Shown here in pieces: positions 44,451 to 56,230 of a stretch of DNA of 64,000 nucleotides (the stretch's first letter is position 1; each line of letters starts with the position of its first letter). This DNA is from Carposina sasakii (lineage: Eukaryota > Arthropoda > Insecta > Lepidoptera > Carposinidae). The notes beneath the pieces are model-generated. The model was given only the letters and a program-made list of their open reading frames with translations, was not told the DNA's origin and made no database searches. The DNA lies in the NCBI GenBank assembly GCA_014607495.2, contig CP053157.1, positions 9,486,001-9,550,000 of the forward strand, read 5' to 3'. A program made the position numbers and the translations under genes.

Positions 44451-45044
44451 ATGTCATCAGGAGATCATAAAACTGGAGGATCCAGGCTACACTCTTTAGC
44501 GGGAATAACACTAAGAGGTAGAGACGGGTATTTCATTTGGAAATTTAAAATGCGAATGTACTTGAAGCATGAAAACCTATGGAACAACATCGTTGGATAT
44601 CCTGAAGGAGATACTACTTGTATACAGGTAAAGAGCAGGGATGACGAAATAACTTTGGCCAAAATCTGCCTAACGTTGGATGGTCCAGCTATAACACACG
44701 TCAGGAGCTGTAAGAGCGCAAAGGAAGCGTGGAATACTTTAGCAGCAGCTTATGAGGATAAATCCTTGGGACGTAGAGTAGCTTTGGAACGGAAACTATA
44801 CAGATACTCATTAAAGGATTTTAATTGTATGGAAATGTATATTAATGCTGTGATGGCAATCGTTCAAGACTTGGCAGACATAGGGAAAGTAATTGAAGAT
44901 GCTTCAATAGCAGCTATATTATTAGGAAGTTTAACTTCTAGGTTTGAACCCCTAGTTATGGCGTTGGAGAACTCTACAATTGAGATCACTAGTGAACTCG
45001 TCAAAGAAATTATTAACAGAAAGTTCCAGAAGCCCTGTACTTGA
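44451..45044 (+). pseudogene. Copia gag, unit 2
   Basis: 197-residue frame, the same as unit 1 without its early stop (ITSELVKEIINRKFQKP). It ends at a TGA just after the frame should continue into the zinc knuckle. Copia gag-pol is normally one frame, so the +1 break here, shared by both units, is either an old mutation or a family feature. Gag would form the particle in the cytoplasm. Confidence 0.85.
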
Positions 45045-46143
45045 TGAAATTGTACCTAATACGGTAATGAAAGTAGAACACGTACAAAAGAAAAACAAGA
45101 AGAAAAGAGAGATTGTATGCTATAAGTTTAAGAAACCAGGACATAAGAAACTGGATTGTCCTCTAATTGAAAAGAGTTTGGAACCTTCGAAAGGGAAATG
45201 TTCTAATTTACTTTGTGCGCTGAATGGAACATCGGCTGGAGAAGTCAGCAAAGATAAATGGTTCATAGATTCAGGGGCCACCGCCCATATGATTGGAAGG
45301 TCTGATTGGATTGTAAATATTAGAGATTTTCCAACAACTGAGGTGACTATAGCGAATGGAGAGATCTTATTGAGTGCCGGTGTTGGTAATGTACCTATAG
45401 TCAATAACTTTGAAGCGAAAGGCAGACATAAAGTGAAGAGTATTTCGGATTTGGTACTAGTTCCAAATTTAAACGCTAATTTAGTATCTGTTCGAAAGGC
45501 TGTCGAAAATGGGTTTACGGTTATTTTTGATAAGAATGGTTGTACATTTTTGACTCATTTACCTTTTCCTATACAGGTGATGCGGTGTTGCATGGCTCCT
45601 GTTGTGGTGGATTGTACTGTAAGTCTACCCAAACAATTATCAGCATTCGAAGTACTATGTGACATATCGAGTTATCGTTTATGGCATAAACGTCTTGGTC
45701 ACTTATGTCGGATAGGATTACATAAACTTAATAGTAGTAATCTAGGCATAGAATATAAAGATGTTGATAAAGAGCCCTGCATAGCATGTATACTTGGTAA
45801 ACAGGCCAGAAAACCTTTCAAACCAATAAAATACCATAAGGCGTCTTCAAAGCTACATCTAATCCATTCAGATCTCATGGGTCCATTTTCTACTGAATCT
45901 TTTCAAAGTAATAGGTATACACTTACTTTTATAGATGATTTTACACGTATGATTTTTATATACTTTATACCTTCTAAAAGCGAAGTAAAAAATAAGTTTT
46001 ACGCTTTCAAAGCCATTATGGAACGTCAAACCGTGTTGAAGATTAAAACTTTGCGGTCAGACAATGGTACCGAATACGTAAATAAAGAATTCTCAAATTA
46101 CTTAGAGAGAGAAGCTATAAGGCACCAGACTACTGATCTTTAG
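44980..46143 (+). pseudogene. Copia protease and integrase (zinc-binding and core parts), unit 2
   Basis: 387-residue frame. In order: degenerate knuckle CYKFKKPGHKKLDC; protease WFIDSGATAHMIG; integrase HHCC zinc domain (WHKRLGHL ... CIACILGK); integrase core with Asp in LIHSDLMGP and in LRSDNGTEYVN. A 14-bp deletion relative to unit 1 near 45615 offsets an earlier 1-bp loss and keeps the frame open (joining VVVD to CTVSLPK). The frame is lost near 46137; the catalytic Glu (GVSERTNRS) follows in a different frame. Confidence 0.9.
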
Positions 46144-46204
46144 TCCCGCTCAGAAGGGGGTTTCAGAAAGGACTAACAGGTCAATCGTCGAAAAGGCACG
46201 TTGT

Positions 46205-46744
46205 ATGCTTTCTGATAGTTCCCTTCCCAAAGCTTATTGGGAAGACGCTATGCTGACTGCAGTGTACTTGAAAAATATGTGTCCGCATAGAAGTCTGAAA
46301 GGAATAACACCTTTTGAAGCATGGCATGGTGAGAAGCCAAATTTAGCTCATTTAAAAGTGTTCGGTTGCCGCGCAATGGTGAAGGTGCCAGACCAATATA
46401 GGAAAAAGCTGGACCCTAAGGCGCAGCAATATATTTTCGTAGGATTTACAGAAGATCCACGAAGCTACTACTTCCGTGAACCTAGTAGCCCTAGGAGGTT
46501 AGTGAAAGCAAGAGATGTGGTTTTCTTTGAGAATACTTTCTCAAATCTAATGGTTCAGGCAGAGGAACCACATCCTACGGCGTCATTTGATTTATCTCTA
46601 TTAGACACGAGTCAAAATAACAGGCGAGATAACATATCGAGCGAAAATGTCAACACATTGGTTCAACCTAGTACAAAGAATATACTTACTCTATGTCTAG
46701 ACAGGAGCCGGAGGAAGGACAGCCACAAGCTTCCGATGATTTAG
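46205..46744 (+). pseudogene. Copia integrase C-terminal part
   Basis: Continues from GVSERTNRSIVEKARCML (the frame opens upstream of the listed Met) through LPKAYWEDAMLTAVYLKN, TPFEAWHGEKPNLAHLKVFG and QYIFVGFTEDPRSYYF. These are standard Copia integrase C-terminal segments. The frame ends at 46742-46744; the RT frame overlaps it from about 46693. Confidence 0.88.
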
Positions 46745-47196
46745 CGCAGGATGAGTTTTTTGATACCTCTGAAGAGGATGATTTAGGAAATCGCATAGAA
46801 GACATTCCTGAGGAGAGATATCCACTCAGAAATCGACTTGCTAGACGCTTCAACGTAAACATTGTGAGCCATACAACCGATATTGATGAGCCTTGTAACT
46901 ACAGTGAGGCTATGAATTCAGTTGATAATTCTCAATGGCAATTAGCAATGGTAGCGGAGTATGATTCACTGTTGAAAAACAAAACTTGGACGCTAGTGGA
47001 TAGACCAAATAAAAGGGTTGTACCATGCAAATGGGTGTTCAAGATCAAAAGGGATGCTGAAGGTACAATAGTCAAATATAAGGCAAGACTCGTTGCAAAA
47101 GGTTTTAATCAGGTATGCGGCATTGACTACAATGAAACGTTTTCACCGGTAGTTCGAAATTCATCTCTGCGTACGCTGATAACATTTGGACGTTGA
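46693..47196 (+). pseudogene. Copia reverse transcriptase, N-terminal part
   Basis: Contains YPLRNRLARR, WQLAMVAEYDSLLKNKTW and VPCKWVFKIKRDAEG, then YKARLVAKGFNQ, IDYNETFSPVV. At about 47180 some 30-40 nt appear to be missing: the segment between SSLRTLI and the DVDTAF motif is absent, and the frame ends. Confidence 0.88.
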
Positions 47197-47450
47197 TACT
47201 GCATTCTTCAATGGTGAGTTAGAAGAGGAAGTCTACATGCAACAGCCTATAGGATTTTCCGAGCAAGGGGCAGAGGAGAAAGTGTGTCTGCTCAGAAAAT
47301 CGCTTTACGATTTAAAGCAAGCGGCTCGTGCATGGAATATAAAATTGGATCAAACTCTAACATCCATAGGCTTTACACAAACTTCTTCTGAGCCATGTAT
47401 TTATTTTAAAAGGGTTGGCGACGAAGAGACCATACTTCTTGTATTTTATG
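47186..47450 (+). pseudogene. Copia reverse transcriptase, palm part
   Basis: DVDTAFFNGELEEEVYM holds the first RT Asp. KSLYDLKQAARAWN and IYFKR follow. The frame runs to LLVFYV, where a LINE has inserted directly before the DD of the YVDD catalytic motif (which resumes at about 48727). Confidence 0.88.
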
Positions 47451-47697
47451 TTTTTTTTTTTTATTAATTTATTACGGGCATTGGTATACAATACCTTCAG
47501 CCCAACCAGATACATAACAAAAAAGTAAAATACTTATAATAAAAACAGAACAAAACAGAACATTATGGAACAGAATTACATATCTAATTAGCATAATATA
47601 ATGTAGCAAACTTTTTAAAGAAGAAAAAATACATAAAATGAAATAATTGTACTACTTAAAATTAATTGTGACCAGAAAATAAATTTATAGACGAAAG

Positions 47698-48117
47698 TTA
47701 AATTTTACCTACAGTATTTGTAATGAATTCAAATACAATTGTATATAGCTCTCTATATTTCAGTAATTCCTGCACATTACTAGGAATATCATGTTTTATG
47801 TCTGAACAAGAGGCAATTAACAGCAGACGCTCCAAATTGAAGTTTGGGCATTCAAAGAATATATGTTGCAAGTCACAAAAATTATTACCACAATATTTAC
47901 AAGAACTATTATTTACCAAATTTAATCTAAAGAGGTGAGATGGGAAATGACAGTGTCCAATTCTAAGTCTACAAAGCGAAGTTATAAAATCTCGACCTAA
48001 AAATTTTTTCGACTCTTCGAACCATGCTTTAGTAGAAGGAACTGGTTGAATTAATTCTAACCATTTCCCTTTACATTCCCTGGAAGAGTTTAATACTAGT
48101 GACCATCTTTTCATCAT
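47698..48117 (-). pseudogene. LINE ORF2 C-terminal region
   Basis: Frame reading KRWSLVLNSSRECKGKW, then FLGRDFITSLCRLRIGHC and a CCHC-like CKYCGNNFCDLQHIFFECP. The C-x2-C...H...C pattern after RNase H is typical of the ORF2 C-terminus of I/R1-type LINEs. It is offset by a frameshift from the RNase H piece on its right. Confidence 0.85.
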
Positions 48118-48698
48118 GTTTGTTTTAAAGTTAATATTAAATCAGTATAAGGAACTAAATAATTACATGTTTTACTATTTACACAGGATCGAGCCAGAGT
48201 ATCTACCAACTCATTACCGACAACTCCAGAGTGAGCTGGTACCCAGCAAAATTCAATAATTACATCATATTTATTTACAACAGTTTGAACAAGATATCTT
48301 AATTTATATATTAAATAATTACAAGAAGCAGAAATAGTTTTGTTAGAAAGGGATTGCAAGGCGCTCATGGAATCAGATAGAATTAAAAACTTTTTTCGAT
48401 TAACATTTGGTAAAGAGCTATTCTATATATATTCTACGGCATGTAAAATTGCCAAAATTTCAGCGGAAAATATAGATAACAATGGATTACATTTAAAAAC
48501 TTGTCCAAAATTTCTATTTCTGTCATAAAAAGCAAAACTAGTTCGATCTTGTGTTTTAGATCCATCGGTATAAATTTTTAAATAGTCTGGCTTAGTGTTT
48601 AAAAATTCAAACAGCTCAAATTTGTCTCTAAATCTAGTTAAATTGACATATAAATCCATAACAATACTAAAATAATCATAACTAAAGCAAGGAAGCAA
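48114..48698 (-). pseudogene. LINE RNase H domain (one stop)
   Basis: One frame broken by a single TAG near 48420. Catalytic residues are visible in order: Asp in KIYTDGSKT, Glu in FSAEILAILHA, Asp in ILSDSMSALQSL (which lies between the stop and the listed downstream Met), and Asp in WVPAHSGVVGNELVDTLA. All four active-site positions of a type I RNase H are therefore present. RNase H is found in I-group LINEs, which supports that placement. Confidence 0.88.
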
Positions 48699-48720
48699 GC
48701 GTGATCAAAATATAACTTGT

Positions 48721-49155
48721 ATTTTATGTTGATGACATAGTAATCTTTTATAAAAACAAAGTGTCATGTGACATTGTCAAGAATGACTTGATGAAATTTT
48801 TTTTTTTAAGGATTTGGGTGCTTTATCTTTCTGCTTAGGATTAAATGTGAGAAAATTGGACAAAGGAGAAATATATGTTAATCAAAAAACATACATACAA
48901 GTGCTTCTGGAGAGATTTGATATGGCTCAGTGTAAAACGGTTTCAACTCCGTTACAGAATAATAAACTCGAGAAAGGTAATATTACTAACGAATCGTATC
49001 CTTATCAGAGTTTAATAGGATGTCTCATGTATTTAGCTGTGAATACCAGGCCCGATATAGCTTATACTATCAGCTATTTAAGTCAATTGAATAATTGTTA
49101 CGATAAGTCTCACTGGTTGGCTGCCAAGAGAGTATTACATTATATTAACACTTAA
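48721..49155 (+). pseudogene. Copia reverse transcriptase, end of palm and connection
   Basis: After the LINE the Copia frame resumes at VDDIVIFYKNK, supplying the catalytic DD. A T-run near 48798-48809 shifts the frame into KDLGALSFCLGLNV, TRPDIAYTISYLSQL and WLAAKRVLHYINT. The stop at 49153-49155 falls where the RNase H domain should begin, so the 3' part of the element is lost. Confidence 0.85.
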
Positions 49156-49762
49156 ATTATTTTCTCAATTCTCACTACTTACTAAACCACAAAGAACACT
49201 TGTATAAGAGACCCTTTACAGTCAGGACAAAAATGGTACAAAGATTAACATACAAATAGTTATAGCTGCTACCAGCTTTTAGCCGATTGCTGTACACAGA
49301 ATATAGAATAACATCCAAACTTTTAGTGAACGGAGGAGCTATTTCCAAATGTATTGTCTTAAATTTTGTTTTCCGGCTGACATGAATGAAATATATTATT
49401 TGTCTTATTTCCGGTAGCAAAATTATAATTATACAATGTATGATAATCTTCAACAATAGTAATGATAGTGAAAATCCACCTGTGTAGGTGTACAAATATT
49501 TTTTATAAAATAGTCACTAATTAATTATACTTAAGCTGTTTACTAACCAACGTTACAGAGTATATAGGTAATGTAACATGTAAGTAACGAGTATTTTACG
49601 ATACAGCAGTGTACCAAAATCGTGACCAAAATCCATGCTGGCTTGTTTCTCGCTGGCTTCCCCGTAACATTACATACTGACTGCATGCTCGCCGTGTAAC
49701 AATACACAGTATAACGCCGGTCGGTACCCAGCATAAGAATTAACAAGTTTTTTGGTTAAAAT
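49156..49762. other. No gene seen
   Basis: Sequence right of the truncated Copia. No LTR found. The open frame at 49175-49495 (-) is AT-rich and hydrophobic without a recognised motif. Confidence 0.45.
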
Positions 49763-50153
49763 ATAGTGGGTGTAAAAAGACAACTTTGTTCTTTTAATGC
49801 CTCGTTTTTTTCTATGGAAGTACCCCTGGGAAATCACGGGTTACCAAGATATTGAGGTCAAAAGTTACATTAATATTATCATTTTTTTTTACATAAATCC
49901 ATCTGAAATCGATTAACAATTTTTTTTTCAAAGATACCGTGTCAAAATGTTATAATGTTAGTTTTATAGGTACATTTGTACTTTGCGCATTAAACGAATA
50001 CATTGCTTGCAATAAAAAGACAGTATTTTTTCAAAAAAATTTTGTCGTTTCCCAGGGTTGGTTCCATAGAAGCAAATGATGTACAATTACGTAACCTTAC
50101 AAAGAATACGAGATATTAAAGAAACATTGTTGTCTTTTTACACCCTGTATATC
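49763..50153. mobile_element. MITE with inverted termini around tgtaaaaagacaac
   Basis: The left end gggtgtaaaaagacaacttt and right end gttgtctttttacaccctgt are inverses, with weaker inverse similarity inward (atggaagtacccctggga against ccagggttggttcc). About 390 bp. The inner 'ctatggaag...cctgggaa' block recalls family A, so it may be a distant relative. Confidence 0.8.
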
Positions 50154-51346
50154 AATAGTAAATTCATTGCAGGGGGTTTCAATATTTCTAATGTACACTA
50201 TACGTATAACACATCCTTCATCTAAAAATGAAAAAAAAAAAGAATTTATTGAGCACTTGTTCGTTGGCTTTGTTAAAATAATTTTTTACCTGTTTTTATT
50301 ATAAAAGACAAATCAAATGGTCAGAGTAAATAAGTTTTAAAGTATCAAATACTATCGGGTAAGTTCTCCGCATTAGTTCTTGTTATAGAGTTATGTGTTT
50401 AGCTCAAACTTGGAACTCTGTCGTCAAGGGAGTTGCTTTATCGAGCCAGTCTACGAAGTTTCGCTTTTGAGGCACGTATGTTTTAAGGATAACGTCAACC
50501 AACAAATTAAGTAAGCTTGTTTTAGGTACCAATTATTAATCGCATGTTTAGATTTTAAGTTTTAATTAATTAATTACATCTTTTTTTATATTTTAATTAC
50601 AATCTTAAACATGTAAAAGCTGTATTATTTAAAAAAATCTTAATTCATTTTTTTAACATTACAAAGGTTTTTTATGAAAACCAGATTTTAGAAAAAACTT
50701 ATATATCGTTTTTCATTTAGCTGGGGCGGTACGAAGTTCGCCGGGTCAGCTAGTATCACTTATATACATTTCAAAAATAAACCTTAAAAGCCAATCGGAC
50801 GATAAACAACCGGACGCACAAACTTTTCCACTTGACGCACGTAATAACTTTTAAGATCATCAAGCTAAAATGTTTAGAAGACAATTTATCACTGAGTCGA
50901 GTTATTTTAAACATTCTTACGCCTTAAAACATGAGTCGGAAACGAAGTTACCGACTCTGGGCTAAACTCTTCTAGTTAAAACTTAGAAATGCTGTAAAGA
51001 AAGATCGTTTTAAACTTAGATTGTCTATTATAAAACCTTGGCCGTGTGAAATGCCTCAAAACTTTTTGGGTATGGTAGGCATTGGATAAACACTACGTTC
51101 ACGTCGACTTTAAATACTTGTTAGCTCATTTGGTGTAACGTTGATATGACTACAAAAAAATGTACAAGATGCACATTACGTTAGGAACGTAGATTTTTGT
51201 GTAAATTGGTAATTTGCATCATTTTCCAACAATTGCATGCACAGTTAGCCCTACCGCCCAACCTCTATGGGGTTAATGGACGTGACCATATTACATAATT
51301 ATGTATGTATGTACTATAATTTATTAATTTGATTTAAATGCTTTTT
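50154..51346. other. No gene seen; Helitron 3' end at 50753
   Basis: At 50725-50753, gcggtacgaagttcgccggg precedes tcagctag and then T, which suits a Helitron terminus of a second family; its 5' end was not found. The rest is AT-rich with no supported frame. Confidence 0.5.
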
Positions 51347-52305
51347 AACCGACTTCAAAAAAAGAGGAGGTTCTCAATTCGTCTGTATGTATAATATTTC
51401 TTTTTATGTATGTTCACCGATATTTCCGTCAATTATAGACGTATATCAATTTTTTTTTTGTTGGATAGAGTTCACTTTTGAGGTAGTCCCATTTTCACCA
51501 GGTCAGGATCTGATGATGGGATCCAGGAGAAATCTAGGGCAACCACCGAAAATTGTATGCTCGTATGGTGCTTTTTTTACGTAATCATGTCTTACTCAGG
51601 TATATGCTTCAGGGTGTCAACATCTAATGCTGCTGTGCTGATGATGAAGCTACAGAACTCCTCAACGGTTAGGAGTTGGGAGACAGTACTGCAATTGGTG
51701 GATGGAAACTATTTAGTAGTATGTAGGGCTAACGTGTTACTTGAATCAACATCTGATGCTGCTGTGCTGATGATGAAGCTACAGAACTCCTTAACGGTTA
51801 GGAGTTGGAAGACAGTACAGCAATTGGTCGATGAAAACTATTTAGTAGTATGTAGGGCAAACGTGTAACTCGTATCAACATCTGATGCTGCTGTGCTGAT
51901 GATGAAGCTACAGGACTCCGATTATTTACAAACGGTAACTCGTATCAACATCTGATGAGTACAGGACTGGGGAGAGACAGTACAGCAATTGGAAGGGTAC
52001 GTACTTTATACATTAAATAAAGTAAGTTTATGCCAAAAAAATGCTGAGAAACGATGTATATTTTTTTGAAACAATTTTTTTATTACTTGATCGGGCGAAA
52101 TTTATAATGTCCAGTGTTTATGCTAGTTTTTTCAGAGACATATATTAATTATTTCTCGTGAAAAAATCTTGCTACGCGCGTCTATGTGCATTTATGCAGA
52201 AAAACGCAGTCTATTTACTCATCTTTGCAGTCTAATATTTTGGAAACCAGACACATCCCAGGTATGCTTCCCAGGAGAAAAATGATCGTGATGATGAGGA
52301 GATCA
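51347..52305. repeat. Composite repeat H, left part with minisatellite and family A
   Basis: Starts aaccgacttcaaaaaaagag, a terminus seen inverted at 54620-54655 and again near 55185. Contains a tandem repeat with starts at 51618, 51748 and 51876 (periods 130 and 128, core tgctgctgtgctgatgatga) and a truncated unit at 51946, then a minus-strand family A copy (51992-52305). The open frame crossing two units is repeat-driven. Confidence 0.75.
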
Positions 52306-52349
52306 TTAACACAATCGAGAAATAGAGAAATAAAATGTCTTTTTTAAAA

Positions 52350-52915
52350 AATTAACCGACTTCAAACTTTAACTAAAAAGCGATAAATAACGTAACTAAT
52401 TTATCTACTTAATACATATTAAATATCTAAAATTATTTAAATATTTACAACTTAATACCTAATACCTTAACAAAGTCATCTTTAACTATTTAAATACGAG
52501 TATGTATAATTATCACTTATTTTTTGGAGTCGGTGCCAGCCAAACAAATAAATGTAATTAAGAAAACTGACCGACACTAAAATTCATAGTAAATCCAAGA
52601 GTAGGAAATTGCATTACCGCGTGCCCGGCCTACTACACCGTATTGTATTTTGCCGTGTGTGTGGCTTTGCCAGCCGCGCGCGTCCATCAACACAACAGAC
52701 TACGTTACCTAGGCTGGCACCGAATCCAAAAACTAAGTGATAATTATAAATATTTAAATAGTTAAAGATGACTTTGTTAAAGTATTAGATATTAAGTTGT
52801 AAATATTTCAATAATTTTAGATATTTAATATGTATTAAGTAGATAAATTAGTTACGTTATATATCGCTTTTTAGTTCAAGTTTGAAGTCGGTAATTTTCT
52901 TTTTTTAAGTCATTT
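52350..52915. repeat. Large foldback palindrome, copy 1
   Basis: The left arm (from aaccgacttcaaactttaac to ggagtcggtgccagcc) and the right arm (from ggctggcaccga to gaagtcgg) pair over roughly 200 bp, centred near 52630. The centre has gcgtgcccggcctactacac and cagccgcgcgcgtccatcaa. Such long arms can extrude as a hairpin and are typical of foldback elements. Confidence 0.85.
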
Positions 52916-53234
52916 TTTGATTTCATGCGTAAGAAAAAATAAAGCCTAGTAAATCACATTAAATTGGATGTACAATTTCAAATAAGTAGTTAAATATATT
53001 TAATGTTTCCAAATTTACGTAGGTAAAATACAATAATTTTTTTAAAACGAAAAACCGACTTCCTCCTAAAACTCGAGCTTACTAAAGTAAAACTTTACTA
53101 AAGAGCAAATATATATTGCGTTAAGCCGTGTATGAAGTTTAGGAGGCATAATATTGTCAGATTTATATGCCAGCAAATGATTAAATAGGCCACATGACAA
53201 AAGAGAAAAAGGACTAGGCTTCGAAACTTTACGT

Positions 53235-53925
53235 CTGACAATATGATGATAATAATGATGACCTCCGATCGATTTCGGTCATGGCCACCACTTCTACTAC
53301 TAGATATTACTAAGTTGGCGTTCATGCGCTCGGAGATGGCTTACATTTACATAGCCAATCTTCGCCCTGAACGCCCGTGCACACAGAGGACAGGTTAGTG
53401 CGCCATTATTGTAATTATAGATAATGGCAGCAGGAGGACGAGTCTTTAGTTCATCACGTTTAGCGTCAAGGTCAGCTTGACGCTGCTCCTCGAGCTCGTG
53501 TACTTGCTTTATCACCGCCCTGTGCCACTGTGGTCGTTGTGCTGCCAAAACTTCCCATTTAGATGGATCTATATTGCATCTATTCATATGTCTTTTCGGA
53601 ACATCTTTGTATCTGAGGAGTTGCCCGCCGTGTTTCCGCTTGCCCTCCTCCAGTTCAAAAAAGAAGATGCGCTTAGCCAATCTCTCCTCCGCCACACATG
53701 ACCGCACCACCGAAGCTGCCGACGCATTAAATAGGCCTCAATGCCACTTACATTGGCTCTTCGCAATACTTCGGTATTACGCACTCGGTCGGACCATCTG
53801 ATTCTCATGATGGATCGGAGGCACTTGAGGTGGAATCGATCCAGAGTACGTATGTGGCGACGGTACATGCACCACGCCTCGCAGAAATATAAGAGATTTG
53901 GCAGCACAACAGCCATGTACACTCT
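53235..53925 (-). pseudogene. LINE ORF2 C-terminal fragment with C2H2 finger
   Basis: Two minus-strand frames joined by a frameshift near 53650. The first reads [21 protein letters not shown], then [20 protein letters not shown] and [10 protein letters not shown]. The second reads [16 protein letters not shown], then [21 protein letters not shown], and ends with a C2H2 finger (CPLCARAFRAKIG ... SHLRAHER). This is the usual C-terminus of a widespread animal non-LTR retrotransposon group. The 3' end carries ccgaaatcgatcggaggtca and an (atcattatt) tail near 53240. RT catalytic motifs lie upstream and are missing. Confidence 0.85.
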
Positions 53926-53934
53926 TATTTAAGC

Positions 53935-54178
53935 AACATATAATTACACTCCTTCTTCCTGCCCTGTTCCCAATCATTTGGGGTTGGTGCAATATGTAGG
54001 TACTCTTCTTTCACTCATCCCTATTATCCGTCATCTCGTTATTCTCATGTCTACCTCTTCCTCTATAACCATCTTACTTCGGACACGGCTTAATGCAACA
54101 TATGATTTCACGACTTAACACAATTATCATCTTCATAAGCCTATTGCAGTCCACTACTGGACGTAGGCCTCCCTCCCT
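53935..54178 (-). repeat. Dispersed lepidopteran repeats
   Basis: 53940-54120 has ccctgttcccaatcatttgg and ggttggtgcaatatgt, a dispersed repeat I have seen in moths. 54140-54178 (gcctattgcagtccactact) is a fragment of family C. Confidence 0.5.
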
Positions 54179-54179
54179 C

Positions 54180-54660
54180 CCAATCCCCGGATTTTGTTAC
54201 TAAAAAGTTCCACTATCTGTTTTTCGGCGGCTCCATCATCAGACCCTCGTTTCCTTTATAATATGTGTAGCTGACCAAAATTCTCTATAAACATCTAAAA
54301 ACGGACTACTCGTGCCCTTTATATTTGAGGATATCCCTAGATTCCTTAAAGATTCTATCATCAGATGTTATGTTTTATATGTAGGTGATCAAAACGCTCA
54401 GTAAAAGTATAAAAACAGACTACATGTGCCTACAATATTCGAGGATTGCCCTCGATTTCTCCAAGATCCCATCATCAGATCCTGATGTGGTGAATATGGG
54501 ACCAATCTTATACTTCCAGATTGGTCCCACATGACCAACTATAAAATAAAATTGAAATCGGTTCATAAATGACGGAGTTCTGAGGTAACACACATAAAAA
54601 ATTTTAAAAAAACATACAGACGAATTGATAACCTCTCTTTTTGAAGTCGGTTAAAAATAC
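54180..54660 (-). repeat. Composite repeat H, end fragment
   Basis: Ends catacagacgaattgataac, then tttttgaagtcggtt, the inverse of the 51347 terminus. Carries tatcatcagatcctgatgtg-like blocks. Confidence 0.6.
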
Positions 54661-55180
54661 CTACATTTTGTCAAAATCAGAAAAAAATACCAATACTTAT
54701 GTAATACTAATATCATAAAGTTTGTTTGCTATGTTTTATATAAAGTTTTTCCGCAAGGATAATAGAAAAGGGACATTTGCCACGTTCGTTACAATAAATA
54801 AAAGAAAATTCGTTTTTATTTGAATTAGGTATCAAATACAGACATCGTTAAATATTACAAATAAATAAACTACTTGGACTTCATAATTATTTAAAATATT
54901 GGAATAACCTTTTCTGTTCAAGTTTTCAATTTTCAAAGTAAACATATTTCTTATAAGTAAAGGTTATTTCAATCGAATACTAATGCCTTTGGCTCCTGCA
55001 CGTGTACAGCCTCAAGCTACAGGATTCAACTAAAACTTCAGTACCTAAATTTTAAATTAGTTCTTAGTACAGTCAATACTTTGAATAAGTACCTACTCGT
55101 TTGGGCAAATTTTTTATCTAAGTTTTATGAATTCGTAGGGGTTAACAATAAATGTAGGATTGATGTAGAAAATATCAATT
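54661..55180. other. No gene seen
   Basis: AT-rich; the open frame at 55081-55269 merges into repeat H and is not supported. Confidence 0.45.
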
Positions 55181-55184
55181 TTTA

Positions 55185-56230
55185 CCGACTTCAAAAAAAG
55201 GCGAGTATAATATTTTTTTATGCCCCGTCGAATATAAACGGATTTCAGAAATTTTTTTTGGTTGGATAGCGTTCACTAAATCCTGAGGTCCTCATTTTCA
55301 CCAGGTCAGGATGATGACCAGGAGAAATGTAATTCCATCACGATTGTATGCTCGTATGGTGCTTTTGTTACGTAATCATGTCTACTTAGGTATATGCTTC
55401 AGGGTGTCAACATCTAATGCTGCTGTGCTGATGATGAAGCTACAGAACTCCTTAACGGTTAGGAGTTAGAATACAGTACTGCAATTGGTCAATGGAATGC
55501 ACTATTTAGTACGCGTATGTAGGGCTAACGATTTTTTTGAGGAGAAATAATTTACATCTGATGCTGCTGTGCTGATGATGAAGATAACTAGCATAAACAC
55601 TGGACACTATAAATTTCGGTTAGGAGTTGGGAGCTACAGTACGAAATTGGTCGAAAAACATAGATTTAGTAGCATTCAAATAGGCCAAGATAATCCTGGT
55701 TTACTATAATCAAGGTCATTCATGCTGCTGTGCTGATGATGAAGCTACAGAATCCTTAACGGTTAGGAGTTAGGGAGACAGTACAGCAATTGGTCCCCAT
55801 TTAGTAGTGTGTAGGTTCTGACGTGTTATTTGAATCAACATCGTGATAGTGCTGTGCAGACGATGACGCGGACAGAACGCCGAACGGCTACGGACGAGAC
55901 GAGCACTGCACGATGGAAACTATTTAGAGTATGTAGGGCTATCCCACGGTGTTACTTGAATCAACATCTGTGCTGTTGTGCTAATGATGAAGCTACGAAC
56001 TCCTTAACGGCGGAGTCCGGGAGACCGACTAAAATACGATGGAAGACTATATAGAAAGTATGTAAACTTGTTGCAAGTATCGTGAGGTGATACTTGAATT
56101 AAATCTGATGCTGCAGTGCTGATGGTCATCTACAGAACTCCTTAACGGTTAGGAGTATAGGGGATCAGCGCTAACTGCAATTGGTCGATGGAAACTATAC
56201 TTTCAAAGGGTAAAAAAGTATTTTTGTTTG
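55185..56230. repeat. Composite repeat H, scrambled copy
   Basis: Parallels 51350-51990 but the minisatellite units are broken up by short pieces of family A (for example aggagaaataatttacatct at about 55543 and actagcataaacactggaca at about 55588) and by a piece that also occurs at 57478-57540 (caaataggccaagata). Confidence 0.7.

Larger units (their letters stand above)
47451..48715 (-). mobile_element. 5'-truncated RNase H-bearing LINE, inserted in Copia
   Basis: Flanked by a perfect 13-bp direct repeat, cttgtattttatg (47438-47450 and 48716-48728), which is a target-site duplication. The plus strand begins with a T-run, that is, the poly-A tail of a minus-strand element. It keeps only the RNase H domain and C-terminal part of ORF2. 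Confidence 0.95.
43687..49155 (+). mobile_element. Copia element, second unit, 3'-truncated
   Basis: Gag, protease, integrase and RT in Copia order (integrase before RT), followed by part of the RT-RNase H connection, ending at HYINT with a stop at 49153-49155. The RNase H domain and 3' LTR are missing. Interrupted by a LINE at 47451-48715. Several frameshifts; inactive. Confidence 0.9.
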
